Source of the DNA: Vibrio splendidus | GTDB lineage: Bacteria > Pseudomonadota > Gammaproteobacteria > Enterobacterales > Vibrionaceae | Length of the DNA: 64,000 nt | Direction: 5' to 3' | NCBI RefSeq assembly: GCF_003345295.1 | Contig: NZ_CP031055.1 | Coordinates: 2,914,001-2,978,000 of the forward strand | Position numbers and translations under genes: made by a program | The notes under the pieces: model-generated | Databases searched by the model: none | Told to the model about the DNA's origin: nothing | What the model saw: the letters and a program-made list of their open reading frames with translations, nothing else | Part shown: piece by piece, positions 13,156 through 23,220 of the stretch | Numbering within the stretch: the first letter of the stretch is position 1 | Layout: each line of letters starts with the position of its first letter

Positions 13156-15567
13156 TCAAAACAGGCTAGACATTCTGTTTAGGTCAGATTGAATTGCGCC
13201 AGCTGTTACTTCACGTCCAGCACCCGGGCCACGAATAACCAATGGATTATCTTTGTACCACTTGCTCTCAATCGCAAAGATATTATCACAGGGCAGTAAG
13301 TTCGCCAGTGCGTGCTCTTTCGATAGTGCTTCAACGCCTACGGTTGCTTTACCATTCTTCTCCAAACGCGCTACGTAACGTAGAACCTTTTGTTGAGAGT
13401 GCGCTTTTTCCAAACGCTCAGCTAACTCTTCGCTCAGCACAGAAGCCTTATCAAAGAAATCATCCACCGATAGCTCTTGCAGCTCTGCAGGTACTAACGA
13501 TTCAACTTTGACGTTTTCAGGTTCAATATCCAAACCCGATTCACGCGCCAGAATCACCAGCTTACGCATGACGTCTGAACCATCAAGGTCAGCACGCGGG
13601 TCCGGTTCAGTCAGGCCTTGTTGCCACGCTAAGTCGACTAACTCGCTGAACGGCACCGTGCCATCAAACTGTTGGAACAACCAAGATAGAGTGCCAGAGA
13701 AGATGCCTGATAACGCAATAATATCATCGCCGCTTTCACGCAGGTCTCGTACTGTGTGGTTGATAGGTAAGCCTGCACCCACTGTCGCGTTGTACAACCA
13801 ATGACGGCTGATCTTAGCGAAAGCATCTTGTACCTGATGGTAATACTCGCTCGATGCAGAACCAGCCACCTTGTTAGCCGAGATTAGGTGGATACCTTGT
13901 TGTGCAATTTGCAGATACTTTGCAGCAAGCACTGGGCTAGCAGTGACATCGAGTACTACTGCTTCATCGTAACCCTGAATAGAGCCCAAACGCTCTAACC
14001 AGTCGTTACCGTTGTTGGCAATCGCTTCGTCATCAAAACGCTTACCTACAGAAGTCGCATCAATACCTTGGTCATCGAACCAATAGGTTTGGCTATCAAC
14101 CACCGCAACCAATTCAAAGTTCATCCCACGACGCTTTTCAAGTTCCGCTTTTTGCTCGGAAAACAGGCTTAACCAACTTGAGCCAATATTGCCCTTACCA
14201 CACAAGGCAATCGCAACACGCTTCTGAGCTTGGAACAGTTGAGAGTGAATGCCTTTCACTAGGCTTGATGTTTCACTCTTACGAATCACGGCTACCAAGC
14301 TTAAGCCTGAGTTCGCTTCTGAGATAAACTCAACCGGCGAGCTCTTGAGCTGTTGGTAGAAACCGTAGCAATGGTTCGGGTTCTTAGTCACACCCGCCCC
14401 CACTGCAGCAATCAGAGAAAAACCTTCTTTCAGTTTAATCTCAGCTTCAATCGCGTGGTCTTGTAGATATTCTAATGCACCACCAGCGATCTCTTCCGTG
14501 TAAGCAAGGCGCAAGCAGTGTTGATCGGGTTCTAATTCATAAGCAAGCGGCTCTAATTGAGCACGCTTAAGCCCTTCAAGGACTTCACTCTCCAGACGGT
14601 CGAAATCATGGCCGTGACCAAAGGTCAGTTGCACGATAAGAACTTCATCCAAAGAGGTAATGATTTTTGCACCACGCCCCGATGCCAGTACTCGCTCTAT
14701 CTGTGTAGAGCCTGCCTCCGGCTGGTAGCTGCAGCGCAAGCTGAGATCCATGGCACTTTGAGCGACAGGCTGTAACGTTCGGCTGTGTAGCACTGGAGCC
14801 GCAAGACGAGCTAATTCACTGGCTTCATCAAGGCGAAGCAGAGGTAATAAGCACGCATCCGAAACCAAACGAGGGTCTGCGCTGTATACGCCCGCCACAT
14901 CACTCCAGATTGTCACGCGTTCAACTTCAGCTAGAGCACCAATCACGGTTGCTGAGTAATCCGAACCGTTACGACCAAGCAGCACCGTTTCGCCTTCGCA
15001 GTTCTGAGCCATAAAGCCAGTAATTACCACGCGGCAATGTGCATGCTGCGCCAAGGCTTCTTTAATCAGAGGATAAGAGCGTGCGCGGTCAACTTCAGGT
15101 TGAGCACCCGCTTCTGCACGTAAAAAGGCACGTGCATCTTGAGCAACCGCTTGTAAGTCATGCTGGCACAACAACGTCGCCAACAAACGTGAAGACCAAA
15201 CCTCACCATGACCCAGTACTTGTGCTTTTTGTGCTTCACTCAAAGGAGCCGTTAGCTCACCCAAAGCGGTAAATTCTTGTTGGATGGTTGCCGTTAGTTG
15301 CGAGGCGGCTTCACCTTCAAGCAGAGCCTCAATCAGTTCAAGTTGAAACTGACGAAGGGTTTGCAGGCATTCATGAGCAATACGACCATCTTTGTCGAGC
15401 GCTTCGACAAACTCAATTAAGCGGTTGGTTGTTTTGCCTGCAGCCGATACCACCACCAAATCCGTCGCTGATGAATATTCTCTAAGAATGTTGACCACGC
15501 GTTGGTAACATTCAGGGTTCGCTAAACTGCTGCCACCAAATTTATGTAGCTGGCGAAAGGTTGCCAT
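13156..15567 (-). CDS. metL: Bifunctional aspartokinase II / homoserine dehydrogenase II
   Basis: An 803-residue fusion. The aspartokinase domain (about 1-290) begins with HKFGGSSLA (8-16). An ACT-like regulatory part follows (about 310-450). The homoserine dehydrogenase domain (about 455-803) has the nucleotide loop ALCGKGNIGSSWL and catalytic-region sequence GIFSGTLSWL and TEPDPRADLDGSDVMRK. It supplies homoserine for methionine. It starts two nucleotides after the metB stop and its ribosome-binding site lies inside metB, so translation is probably coupled. The pairing with metB and nearby met boxes favours MetL over ThrA. Confidence 0.96.
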   Translation of the reverse strand: MATFRQLHKFGGSSLANPECYQRVVNILREYSSATDLVVVSAAGKTTNRLIEFVEALDKDGRIAHECLQTLRQFQLELIEALLEGEAASQLTATIQQEFTALGELTAPLSEAQKAQVLGHGEVWSSRLLATLLCQHDLQAVAQDARAFLRAEAGAQPEVDRARSYPLIKEALAQHAHCRVVITGFMAQNCEGETVLLGRNGSDYSATVIGALAEVERVTIWSDVAGVYSADPRLVSDACLLPLLRLDEASELARLAAPVLHSRTLQPVAQSAMDLSLRCSYQPEAGSTQIERVLASGRGAKIITSLDEVLIVQLTFGHGHDFDRLESEVLEGLKRAQLEPLAYELEPDQHCLRLAYTEEIAGGALEYLQDHAIEAEIKLKEGFSLIAAVGAGVTKNPNHCYGFYQQLKSSPVEFISEANSGLSLVAVIRKSETSSLVKGIHSQLFQAQKRVAIALCGKGNIGSSWLSLFSEQKAELEKRRGMNFELVAVVDSQTYWFDDQGIDATSVGKRFDDEAIANNGNDWLERLGSIQGYDEAVVLDVTASPVLAAKYLQIAQQGIHLISANKVAGSASSEYYHQVQDAFAKISRHWLYNATVGAGLPINHTVRDLRESGDDIIALSGIFSGTLSWLFQQFDGTVPFSELVDLAWQQGLTEPDPRADLDGSDVMRKLVILARESGLDIEPENVKVESLVPAELQELSVDDFFDKASVLSEELAERLEKAHSQQKVLRYVARLEKNGKATVGVEALSKEHALANLLPCDNIFAIESKWYKDNPLVIRGPGAGREVTAGAIQSDLNRMSSLF

Positions 15568-15569
15568 TA

Positions 15570-16751
15570 TTAAGCCTCCCCTTCAGCAATAAAGCGTTGT
15601 GTTTTTTCAAACGCTTGTTTGAGATCGTCGATTAGGTCTTCCGCATCTTCAAGGCCAACAGAAAGGCGCAGTAGTTGTTGAGAAACACCCGCTTCTGCCA
15701 ATGCTTCTTCGCCCATCGCACGGTGAGTCATCGACGCAGGGTGACAAATCAGGCTTTCAACACCACCCAGTGATTCAGCCAAAGAAAATAGCTCTAACTT
15801 ATCTACAAAATATTTAAGTGCTTCAAAAGAGCCCGCAAACTCAAAGCTCAACATGGAACCAAAGCCCAACTGCTGTTTCTTCGCGATCTCGTGACCTGGG
15901 TGTTCAGGAAGGCTTGGGTGGTAAATAGTGCCCACCAGATCTTGTTGTTGCAGAGCCGTCAGAATTTCACGTGAACTCTCTTCGTGAACACGCATACGCG
16001 CACCTAGCGTACGAATACCACGTAGAGTCATGTAACTATCAAATGGTGTGCCGGTCGCACCAATACAGTTGCCCCACCATGCAAGCTCTTCAGCGTGCTC
16101 TTCAGTTTTCGTCACTACAACGCCACCAATAACATCTGAGTGTCCGTTGATGTATTTGGTGGTTGAGTGGATAACAAAATCAGCACCCAGCTCTAAAGGC
16201 TTTTGGAACACAGGCGTCAAAAACGTGTTATCGACAGCAACCAGAGCACCTACCTCTTTCGCTTTACGGCAAGTCTCTGCAATATCAACCACACGAACCA
16301 ACGGGTTCGATGGCGTTTCTATTAAGATCAACTTTGGCTTGAGCGCGATCGCCGCATCCAACGCTGCTTGATCCGATTGATCAACGAACAAAACTTTGAA
16401 GTCACCTTTTAACGAGCGGGTATTAAACAGGCGGTAAGTACCACCGTAGCAGTCGTGTGGTGCGATAATAAGATCATCACCGCCTAAGAAAGCGGATACC
16501 CACAAGTTAAGTGCCGAAGTGCCGCAGTTAGTCACCACTGCACCTTTGCCAGATTCAAGCTCAAACAATGCCGTTTCTAATAAACCACGATTTGGGTTAC
16601 CAGAACGGGTGTAATCGTACTTTGGCACTTCACCAAAAGCGGGAAACCCATAGTTAGTCGAAAGATAAATGGGTGGGACAACGGCATGGTGTTGCGTGTC
16701 TGACTCGATACCAGTACGTACTGCGATTGTTGCTGGCTTCCGGCTGCTCAT
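15570..16751 (-). CDS. metB: Cystathionine gamma-synthase
   Basis: Condenses an activated homoserine ester with cysteine to give cystathionine, a PLP-dependent step of methionine synthesis. The start at 16751 (MSSRKPATIAVRTGIESD, 393 residues) matches family starts and has AGGAAG upstream; an in-frame ATG at 16787 would add 12 residues. The PLP lysine is K199 in HSTTKYINGHSD. YTRSGNPNR (48-56) and the ETPSNP motif (145-150) are family hallmarks. It is the first gene of metBL and divergent from metJ, whose product represses it. Confidence 0.96.
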   Translation of the reverse strand: MSSRKPATIAVRTGIESDTQHHAVVPPIYLSTNYGFPAFGEVPKYDYTRSGNPNRGLLETALFELESGKGAVVTNCGTSALNLWVSAFLGGDDLIIAPHDCYGGTYRLFNTRSLKGDFKVLFVDQSDQAALDAAIALKPKLILIETPSNPLVRVVDIAETCRKAKEVGALVAVDNTFLTPVFQKPLELGADFVIHSTTKYINGHSDVIGGVVVTKTEEHAEELAWWGNCIGATGTPFDSYMTLRGIRTLGARMRVHEESSREILTALQQQDLVGTIYHPSLPEHPGHEIAKKQQLGFGSMLSFEFAGSFEALKYFVDKLELFSLAESLGGVESLICHPASMTHRAMGEEALAEAGVSQQLLRLSVGLEDAEDLIDDLKQAFEKTQRFIAEGEA

Positions 16752-16852
16752 AGGTGCTTCCTTACAAGTTTTGCGTCTGAGAATCACAGCGGCTTGTCGG
16801 CATTCTGCGGCTGTGTTAGATATATGTTATTCACTTTACTTTCATAAATGTG

Positions 16853-16884
16853 AGACGTCAACACTTCTGGACGTCTATATGTCT
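16853..16884. promoter_or_regulatory. MetJ operator between metB and metJ (four tandem met boxes)
   Basis: Four contiguous octamers: AGACGTCA, ACACTTCT, GGACGTCT and ATATGTCT. The last two repeat the register seen at metF. The divergent location allows joint control of metBL and autoregulation of metJ. Confidence 0.9.
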
Positions 16885-16959
16885 TTGCTTATGGCAGTAA
16901 ATCCCGCTAAAATCACCACTACTAATTTATTCTAACAACTAAAGTGATGAAGGTACGCA

Positions 16960-17280
16960 ATGGCCGACTGGAATGGTGAATACATAAGCCCATATGCTGA
17001 GCATGGAAAGAAAAGCGAACAAGTAAAAAAAATTACAGTTTCTATCCCTCTAAAAGTGTTAAAGGTTCTTACTGACGAGCGCACTCGCCGCCAGATTAAT
17101 AACCTACGCCATGCAACAAACAGTGAGCTACTGTGCGAAGCCTTTCTACATGCGTACACAGGCCAACCACTGCCAACGGATGAAGACCTCCGTAAAGACC
17201 GTCCAGACGACATCCCGACTGAAGTGAAAAAGCTGATGACAGAGATGGGTATCGAATTCGAAGCGTTTGACGAAGAATAA
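16960..17280 (+). CDS. metJ: Methionine repressor MetJ
   Basis: A 106-residue ribbon-helix-helix repressor that uses S-adenosylmethionine as co-repressor. The beta-ribbon region [15 protein letters not shown] (about 23-37) and the helices around [23 protein letters not shown] match the family. It is slightly longer than the 105-residue E. coli protein. The ATG has an upstream GAAGG. It is divergent from metBL, and its operators are present at both met transcription units in the window, so the local regulatory circuit is complete. Confidence 0.97.
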   Translation: MADWNGEYISPYAEHGKKSEQVKKITVSIPLKVLKVLTDERTRRQINNLRHATNSELLCEAFLHAYTGQPLPTDEDLRKDRPDDIPTEVKKLMTEMGIEFEAFDEE

Positions 17281-17384
17281 AAACAACTCAGTCACTGCCT
17301 TCAATATTGATTCGCTATAGCTGAACCTTATTTGTCACATCACCCACTACGTTATCGGTAGCTGCTCTGTGAATGATAGACATA

Positions 17385-17414
17385 AAAAAACCGACTCCTA
17401 TGAGTCGGTTTTTT
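17385..17414. terminator. Bidirectional terminator between metJ and the malic enzyme gene
   Basis: AAAAAACCGACTC pairs with GAGTCGGTTTTTT; A-rich on one side and T-rich on the other. Confidence 0.85.
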
Positions 17415-17441
17415 ATTATTCTTTTCGCTCAATAGAGCAAC

Positions 17442-17473
17442 AAGCTATTAAGCTATTAAGCTATTAAATTATT
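17442..17473. repeat. 8-bp tandem repeat just after the malic enzyme stop
   Basis: Three exact copies of AAGCTATT and one degenerate copy (AAATTATT). On the minus strand they begin six nucleotides after the stop codon at 17480-17482. Confidence 0.85.
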
Positions 17474-17479
17474 AAAGCA

Positions 17480-18769
17480 TTAAGCCATATAGTTAGCAGG
17501 CATCTCAATACGAGCTACGCCAGATTCAACGGCCGCTACTGCAACCGCTTTTGCTACGCGAGGAAGTAGACGTGGGTCCATTGGCTTAGGAATGATGTAG
17601 CCTTTACCAAACTCCAGTGCAGTCTCACCCGCAGCAGCGAGTACTTCAGCCGGAACTTCTTCTTTCGCTAGTTCACGAATCGCTTTAACCGCAGCCAGCT
17701 TCATCTCATCATTGATTTCGCTCGCACGTACATCAAGCGCACCACGGAAAATGAATGGGAAACAAAGTACGTTGTTTACTTGGTTCGGGTAATCGCTACG
17801 GCCTGTACCCATGATAAGGTCAGAACGAACTTCATGAGCGAGCTCTGGCTTGATCTCTGGATCTGGGTTTGAACATGCAAACACAACTGGCTTATCAGCC
17901 ATCAGCGTAAGTGCTTTAGCTGGTAACAGATTAGGACCAGATACGCCCAAGAACAAGTCAGCGCCTTCGATAACATCTTCAAGCGTGCGCTTGTCCGTGT
18001 TATTTGCGAATAGCGCTTTGTATTCATTCAGGTCTTCACGACGAGTGTGGATTACACCTTTACGGTCAAGCATGTAAATCTTCTCACGCTGAGCGCCACA
18101 CTTGATCAGCAGTTCCATACAAGCAACCGCCGCTGCGCCAGCACCTAAACAAACGATCTTACACTCTTCAAGCTTCTTACCTTGAAGCTCAATCGCGTTC
18201 AGCATACCTGCAGCCGTTACAATCGCTGTACCGTGTTGGTCATCGTGAAAAACAGGGACATCACAACGCTCAATCAGGCGACGCTCAATCTCAAAACAGT
18301 CAGGTGCTTTGATGTCTTCTAGGTTAATACCGCCGAATGTATCTGCGATATTCGCAACCGTATCAACGAACTCATCGATTGTGCGGTGTTTTACTTCAAT
18401 ATCGATAGAATCTAAACCAGCAAAACGCTTAAACAGTAGCGCTTTACCTTCCATAACAGGTTTAGAAGCAATAGGGCCAAGGTTACCTAGGCCAAGAATC
18501 GCTGTACCGTTAGAGATAACTGCAACCATGTTGCCTTTACCTGTGTACTTATAAACGTTATCAACGTTCTGTGCGATCTCGCGAACAGGCTCAGCCACGC
18601 CTGGGCTGTATGCAAGTGCTAGGTCTTCTGCAGAATTTGCAGGCTTCGTCAGTGCTACGGCTATTTTGCCTGGAATTGGGAACTCATGGTAATCAAGAGC
18701 TTGCTGACGGAATTGTTCTTGAGGCGATAACGCTTGAGAGGATTGATCTTGGCGGCTGTCTTCAGACAT
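17480..18769 (-). CDS. NAD(P)-dependent malic enzyme, short form
   Basis: Oxidative decarboxylation of malate to pyruvate. The 429-residue protein has only the malic enzyme part; the phosphotransacetylase-like C-terminal domain of E. coli MaeB is absent. Motifs include [13 protein letters not shown] (50-62), the region [12 protein letters not shown], the metal-site HDDQHGTA, and the nucleotide loop [11 protein letters not shown] (about 205-215). Cofactor preference cannot be settled by eye. The gene stands between metJ and rpmE with its own long upstream region. Confidence 0.9.
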   Translation of the reverse strand: MSEDSRQDQSSQALSPQEQFRQQALDYHEFPIPGKIAVALTKPANSAEDLALAYSPGVAEPVREIAQNVDNVYKYTGKGNMVAVISNGTAILGLGNLGPIASKPVMEGKALLFKRFAGLDSIDIEVKHRTIDEFVDTVANIADTFGGINLEDIKAPDCFEIERRLIERCDVPVFHDDQHGTAIVTAAGMLNAIELQGKKLEECKIVCLGAGAAAVACMELLIKCGAQREKIYMLDRKGVIHTRREDLNEYKALFANNTDKRTLEDVIEGADLFLGVSGPNLLPAKALTLMADKPVVFACSNPDPEIKPELAHEVRSDLIMGTGRSDYPNQVNNVLCFPFIFRGALDVRASEINDEMKLAAVKAIRELAKEEVPAEVLAAAGETALEFGKGYIIPKPMDPRLLPRVAKAVAVAAVESGVARIEMPANYMA

Positions 18770-19055
18770 AGGTGTAGGTTCCTAGGATATTATTATTTGG
18801 GGATCTTGTTCATGTTAATAGATGTACTTCAAAGTTCCTAGGTGGTTAAAGCCTCTGTCTCATTAAAAAACGAGATTTCACTACTAATAAGACCAGTGAG
18901 CAGTTGAAATTACTGTCGCTTGTTGAACTTTCGAGCGGATTTCGAGAGTGGAGTATTGGGTGTAAGTTATGAAACAAAACTCAAGCGGGTTGCCTGTCGT
19001 TTTCGAGAAGTTGATGGTTGAATATGATTCAGCGTTTTCTTAGATTTCAGGCAAC
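18770..19055. other. Spacer between rpmE and the malic enzyme gene
   Basis: About 285 nt that should hold the malic enzyme promoter. I see no clear operator. A 24-codon frame on the plus strand (ATG 18969, stop 19041-19043) has no good ribosome-binding site and is not called. Confidence 0.5.
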
Positions 19056-19084
19056 AAAAAAGGACACCGAAGTGTCCTTTTTAT
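19056..19084. terminator. Terminator of rpmE
   Basis: AAAAAGGACAC pairs with GTGTCCTTTTT and has A/T tracts on both sides, 17 nt after the rpmE stop. Confidence 0.8.
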
Positions 19085-19100
19085 GTCTAAATAGCGAGAA

Positions 19101-19319
19101 TTACTTCTTGCTAGAAAGAGCACCGAAACGCTTGTTGAAGCGATCAACACGGCCGCCAGTATCTACGATACGTTGCTTACCAGTGTAGAATGGGTGACAT
19201 TTGTCACATACGTCTAGGTGGATAGATTCTTTTGCAAGCGTTGAGTTGAACTCAAATGTGTTGCCGCAAGAACAAGTTGCAGAAACTGCTTTGTATTCTG
19301 GGTGGATACCAGTTTTCAT
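19101..19319 (-). CDS. rpmE: 50S ribosomal protein L31
   Basis: A 72-residue ribosomal protein that bridges the two subunits. It has the zinc-binding cysteines of the C+ form: CSCG (C16, C18) and CDKC (C37, C40). The C+ form is the one normally made when zinc is plentiful. A GAGG precedes the ATG at 19319. It is divergent from priA, the common arrangement in gammaproteobacteria. Confidence 0.97.
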   Translation of the reverse strand: MKTGIHPEYKAVSATCSCGNTFEFNSTLAKESIHLDVCDKCHPFYTGKQRIVDTGGRVDRFNKRFGALSSKK

Positions 19320-19651
19320 GGGATAACCTCAAGTAGGCCGTGTCGCTATACGATTCTAAGCCGCACACCACACGTAGTTAAAAAATAAAATAAAGACACC
19401 GCTGCATCACTAAACTGCGATAAAGCCATACCTTTAAGGCGCAGTATAGTAATGAATCTATAAGGCAGGATCAACTGATTTGATACATTTTTCACCAATA
19501 GCCTCTTTTATTTCCTTTGTCGGCCTGAGATTTCGGGCTTTCGTTATCTTCCTGCGTTAACTCGATACTCTCATCCAAACTGCTCCTCGAATTTAACGCC
19601 CTTATCCATTAGACTGTTCGCTCTCGTCAACTCAGATAAAGCTGTCCCTTT
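19320..19651. promoter_or_regulatory. Divergent rpmE/priA promoter region
   Basis: A 332-nt gap with both promoters expected. I see no Zur-like box, hairpin or other named site. Confidence 0.3.
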
Positions 19652-21853
19652 ATGCGTCCAATGATTGCCCGCGTGGCACTGCCTGTTCCACTAGACAAGC
19701 AGTTCGATTACAAGATTCCTAACCACCTATTCCCGATTATTGGTGGACGAGTATCTGTGCCTTTTGGACGACAAACCTTAACAGGTATTGTTACAGCTCT
19801 GGTTAACGAATCTGAATTCGAGCTAGACAAGCTCAAGCCCATTAAAGCCTTATTAGACAACCAACCTGTTTGGCCAGAATCGGTCTACTCACTCTTGGTA
19901 TGGTGCAGCCAGTTCTATCAGTATCCACTGGGTGAAACCTTGGCTAATGCTCTACCAAGCGCTTTACGAAAAGGCAAAGCTGCCGACTTCGCAACGCTTG
20001 TCGAGTGGCAATTGACCCCATCAGGCAGAGATCAACTGATGCAAGGCTTTGGTCGTGCGGTTAAGCAAGCCAAAGTGATGCACATGCTTGAACACGGCCC
20101 TGTTCCTCATCAAGAGTTCATTGACGAGGAAGTAGGCAGCGCGGTGCTTAAGACTTTGGAAGAGAAAGGTTGGATTGAGTCGGTAGAGAAAAAGCCAAAG
20201 CGCCAGCCGTGGCCCGTTGAACTTGAAAACGAACAAGACAAGCCGAAGCTCAATGCTGAACAAGCGATCGCGATTGCGACAGTAAATAGCCAAACCGATT
20301 TTAGTTGCTTCTTGCTAGAGGGGGTTACCGGCTCAGGTAAAACCGAAGTCTACCTCAATATGATCAAGCCGATTCTCGAGCAAGGTAAACAAGCATTAGT
20401 CTTGGTACCGGAAATAGGCCTCACTCCACAAACGATTAATCGCTTTAAGCGTCGTTTTAATGTGCCTGTTGAGGTGATTCACTCTGGATTAAACGATTCT
20501 GAACGATTGAATGCTTGGTTATCAGCACGTGACAAAATAGCGGGCATTGTGATTGGTACGCGCTCGGCTCTGTTCACGCCGTTCGCTGATCTGGGAATTA
20601 TCATTGTCGATGAAGAGCACGACGCCTCTTATAAGCAGCAAGATAGCCTACGCTACCACGCTCGTGATGTCGCGATCATGCGTGCTCATAAAGCACAGAT
20701 TCCGGTTGTGTTAGGCTCGGCGACTCCGGCCTTTGAAACGCTGCACAACGCACAGAACGGTAAATACAGTTACCTCACCCTGACCTCACGTGCAGGTGTC
20801 GCGCTGCCGACCACCAATAAAGTGTTGGATGTGAAGGGTGAATATCTAGAAAGTGGCTTGTCTGCTTCTTTGATTGCTGAAATGCAAAGACACCTCAAAG
20901 CGGGCAACCAAGTGATGTTGTTTCTCAACCGCCGTGGGTTCTCTCCCGCATTGATGTGTCACGATTGTGGTTGGACAGCGGAATGTAAGCGTTGTGATGC
21001 CTACTACACCTATCACCAATACAGCAATGAGATGCGCTGTCACCACTGTGGCTCTCAGCAGCATATCGTGCACAATTGCCAAGGCTGTGGTTCAGCGAAC
21101 TTAGTGACGGTGGGTGTTGGTACCGAACAGCTAGAGGCTCAACTTGGTCAGCTATTCCCTGAATACAAAACCATTCGTATTGACAGAGACAGCACCCGCC
21201 GCAAAGGCAGCTTAGAAAGTGCGCTCGAGTCGATTCGTAAAGGTGAATACCAAATTCTTATCGGTACACAGATGCTTGCTAAAGGTCACCACTTTCCTGA
21301 CGTGACACTTGTGGCGTTATTGGATGTGGACGCCTCTTTATATAGTAGTGACTTCCGCGCCTCTGAACGGTTGGCGCAACTGTTTACTCAAGTCGCCGGT
21401 CGAGCAGGCCGTGCCAGTAAGCCGGGTGAGGTTATCTTACAAACTCACCATCCAGAACATGGCTTGTTACAAGCGTTGCTGCACAAAGACTATAACCACT
21501 TTGCACAAACCGCATTGGCCGAGCGTAAACAAGCGATGCTGCCACCTTATACCTTTATGACTCTGTTTAGAGCGGAAGCCAATGACACACGTTTGGTGGA
21601 AGAGTTCTTGCGTCAGGTTCGTCATACATTAGAATCGCACCCCTTGTTTGACCAATATTGCATGGTTCTAGGCCCCACCCCAGCGCCACTGGCCAAGCGA
21701 GCGGGTAAATCACGCTGGCAGTTGATTCTACAAACTCAGACTCGTTCGTTAATGCAGAAGTTATTAATGAGTGCGAAGCCGGCAATTAATATGTTACCTG
21801 CTGCGAAAAAAGTCCGTTGGTCACTCGATATTGAGCCGCAAGATTTGAGCTAA
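19652..21853 (+). CDS. priA: Primosomal protein N' (replication restart helicase PriA)
   Basis: A 733-residue superfamily 2 DNA helicase that recognises stalled forks and reloads DnaB. In order: an N-terminal DNA-binding domain starting RVALPVPLDKQFDY; Walker A GVTGSGKT (224-231); Walker B DEEHD (320-324); a zinc-binding insert with eight cysteines (about 438-484, CHDC, CKRC, CHHC, CQGC); and the helicase C domain with GTQMLAKGHHFPDV and QVAGRAGR. The start is uncertain between ATGs at 19652 and 19661; neither has a good ribosome-binding site. Confidence 0.97.
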   Translation: MRPMIARVALPVPLDKQFDYKIPNHLFPIIGGRVSVPFGRQTLTGIVTALVNESEFELDKLKPIKALLDNQPVWPESVYSLLVWCSQFYQYPLGETLANALPSALRKGKAADFATLVEWQLTPSGRDQLMQGFGRAVKQAKVMHMLEHGPVPHQEFIDEEVGSAVLKTLEEKGWIESVEKKPKRQPWPVELENEQDKPKLNAEQAIAIATVNSQTDFSCFLLEGVTGSGKTEVYLNMIKPILEQGKQALVLVPEIGLTPQTINRFKRRFNVPVEVIHSGLNDSERLNAWLSARDKIAGIVIGTRSALFTPFADLGIIIVDEEHDASYKQQDSLRYHARDVAIMRAHKAQIPVVLGSATPAFETLHNAQNGKYSYLTLTSRAGVALPTTNKVLDVKGEYLESGLSASLIAEMQRHLKAGNQVMLFLNRRGFSPALMCHDCGWTAECKRCDAYYTYHQYSNEMRCHHCGSQQHIVHNCQGCGSANLVTVGVGTEQLEAQLGQLFPEYKTIRIDRDSTRRKGSLESALESIRKGEYQILIGTQMLAKGHHFPDVTLVALLDVDASLYSSDFRASERLAQLFTQVAGRAGRASKPGEVILQTHHPEHGLLQALLHKDYNHFAQTALAERKQAMLPPYTFMTLFRAEANDTRLVEEFLRQVRHTLESHPLFDQYCMVLGPTPAPLAKRAGKSRWQLILQTQTRSLMQKLLMSAKPAINMLPAAKKVRWSLDIEPQDLS

Positions 21854-21907
21854 ACCTACTTGGGTTAAAACTAATGATAAGTTTGTTCACAAATATTTCA
21901 TATTTCT

Positions 21908-21923
21908 CGTGAGCAACCTCACA
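21908..21923 (+). promoter_or_regulatory. Probable CRP site upstream of cytR
   Basis: CGTGA-N6-TCACA differs from the CRP consensus TGTGA-N6-TCACA at one position. It lies 171 nt before cytR. CRP control of cytR is known in E. coli. A hairpin or operator-like dyad, AAAGTGTT-AGC-AACACTTT, lies downstream at 21995-22013. Confidence 0.6.
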
Positions 21924-22093
21924 CTAGTCATGTGATTTTTGTTAATCTAGCCGTAACTTTACACGGATGAAACGAATAAAATATTGCAATAAAAAAAGTG
22001 TTAGCAACACTTTCATAATATCTATTCGATTGTATTAATTATTCACGCCTTAAATACTTAGGCGACAAAGGAACTTAAAAGAGGGTTTAATTT

Positions 22094-23098
22094 ATGGCGA
22101 CAATGAAGGATGTTGCCCAGCTAGCAGGCGTCTCAACGGCAACAGTATCACGTGCATTGATGAACCCTGAAAAAGTCTCGGTTTCTACTCGTAAACGAGT
22201 TGAGACAGCAGTGCTTGAAGCTGGATACTCACCCAATACATTAGCTAGAAATTTACGTCGCAACGAATCAAAAACCATCATCACTATCGTTCCTGATATC
22301 TGTGACCCTTACTTCGCCGAAATCATTCGTGGTATCGAAGATGCCGCTGTAGAGAATGACTACCTCGTTCTACTGGGTGACAGTGGTCAACAAAAGAAGC
22401 GTGAGTCTTCATTTGTTAACTTGGTCTTCACAAAGCAAGCAGACGGTATGCTACTGCTTGGCACTGATCATCCGTTTGATGTCAGTAAGCCTGAGCAAAA
22501 GAATTTACCGCCAATGGTTATGGCGTGTGAATTCGCACCTGAGCTTGAACTGCCAACGGTTCACATCGACAACCTAACCTCTGCATTTGAAGCGGTGAAT
22601 TACCTCGCTCAGTTAGGTCATAAGCGCATCGCTCAAATCTCTGGGCCAACGACTGCAACCCTGTGTAAGTTCCGTCAACAAGGCTACCAACAAGCATTGC
22701 GCCGCGCTGGAGTATCAATGAACCCAGCTTACAGCACTGTGGGTGATTTCACCTTTGAAGCGGGTGCGCAAGCGGTTCGTCAATTACTAGCACTTCCTGA
22801 ACAACCTACAGCGATCTTCTGTCATAACGATGCGATGGCGATTGGTGCGATTCAAGAAGCGAAGAAGCTAGGTTTACGTGTTCCTCAAGACCTATCGATT
22901 GTTGGCTTCGATGACATCCAATTCGCTCAATACTGCGATCCACCGCTAACCACTATTTCTCAGCCTCGTTATGAGATTGGACGCCAAGCGATGCTGATGA
23001 TGCTTGATCTATTGAAGGGCAACGATGTGCAAGCAGGTTCGCGTCTGCTTGAAGCTAAATTAGTCGTTAGAGGCAGCACCGCACCACCTCGAATGTAA
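22094..23098 (+). CDS. cytR: LacI-family repressor CytR
   Basis: A 334-residue regulator. The N-terminal helix-turn-helix is MKDVAQLAGVSTATVSRAL (about 4-22), followed by the hinge helix LARNLRR and a periplasmic-binding-protein-like effector domain. In E. coli, CytR represses nucleoside uptake and catabolism genes with CRP and responds to cytidine. In vibrios it also affects competence and biofilm. Sequence such as TKQADGMLLLG and the position between priA and ftsN, as in E. coli, support CytR. Translation could begin at the ATG at 22094 or at 22103. Confidence 0.94.
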   Translation: MATMKDVAQLAGVSTATVSRALMNPEKVSVSTRKRVETAVLEAGYSPNTLARNLRRNESKTIITIVPDICDPYFAEIIRGIEDAAVENDYLVLLGDSGQQKKRESSFVNLVFTKQADGMLLLGTDHPFDVSKPEQKNLPPMVMACEFAPELELPTVHIDNLTSAFEAVNYLAQLGHKRIAQISGPTTATLCKFRQQGYQQALRRAGVSMNPAYSTVGDFTFEAGAQAVRQLLALPEQPTAIFCHNDAMAIGAIQEAKKLGLRVPQDLSIVGFDDIQFAQYCDPPLTTISQPRYEIGRQAMLMMLDLLKGNDVQAGSRLLEAKLVVRGSTAPPRM

Positions 23099-23121
23099 CC
23101 CTCAGAAATACCCTTATAAAT

Positions 23122-23147
23122 CTGCGGCACATTTTGATGTGCCGCTT
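23122..23147 (+). terminator. Hairpin after cytR
   Basis: GCGGCACAT pairs with ATGTGCCGC across TTTG, a strong stem, but the T tract after it is weak. Confidence 0.5.
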
Positions 23148-23220
23148 CCATTTCTGCACTATTATCCTCGCGCAATCTGGATTACCATGAGGACAGAATC
23201 AGCAACTATTGAATTGTCTT

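Noticed and set aside
18969..19043. 24-codon ORF between rpmE and the malic enzyme gene
   Set aside because: No good ribosome-binding site and no recognisable sequence; such frames are common by chance.
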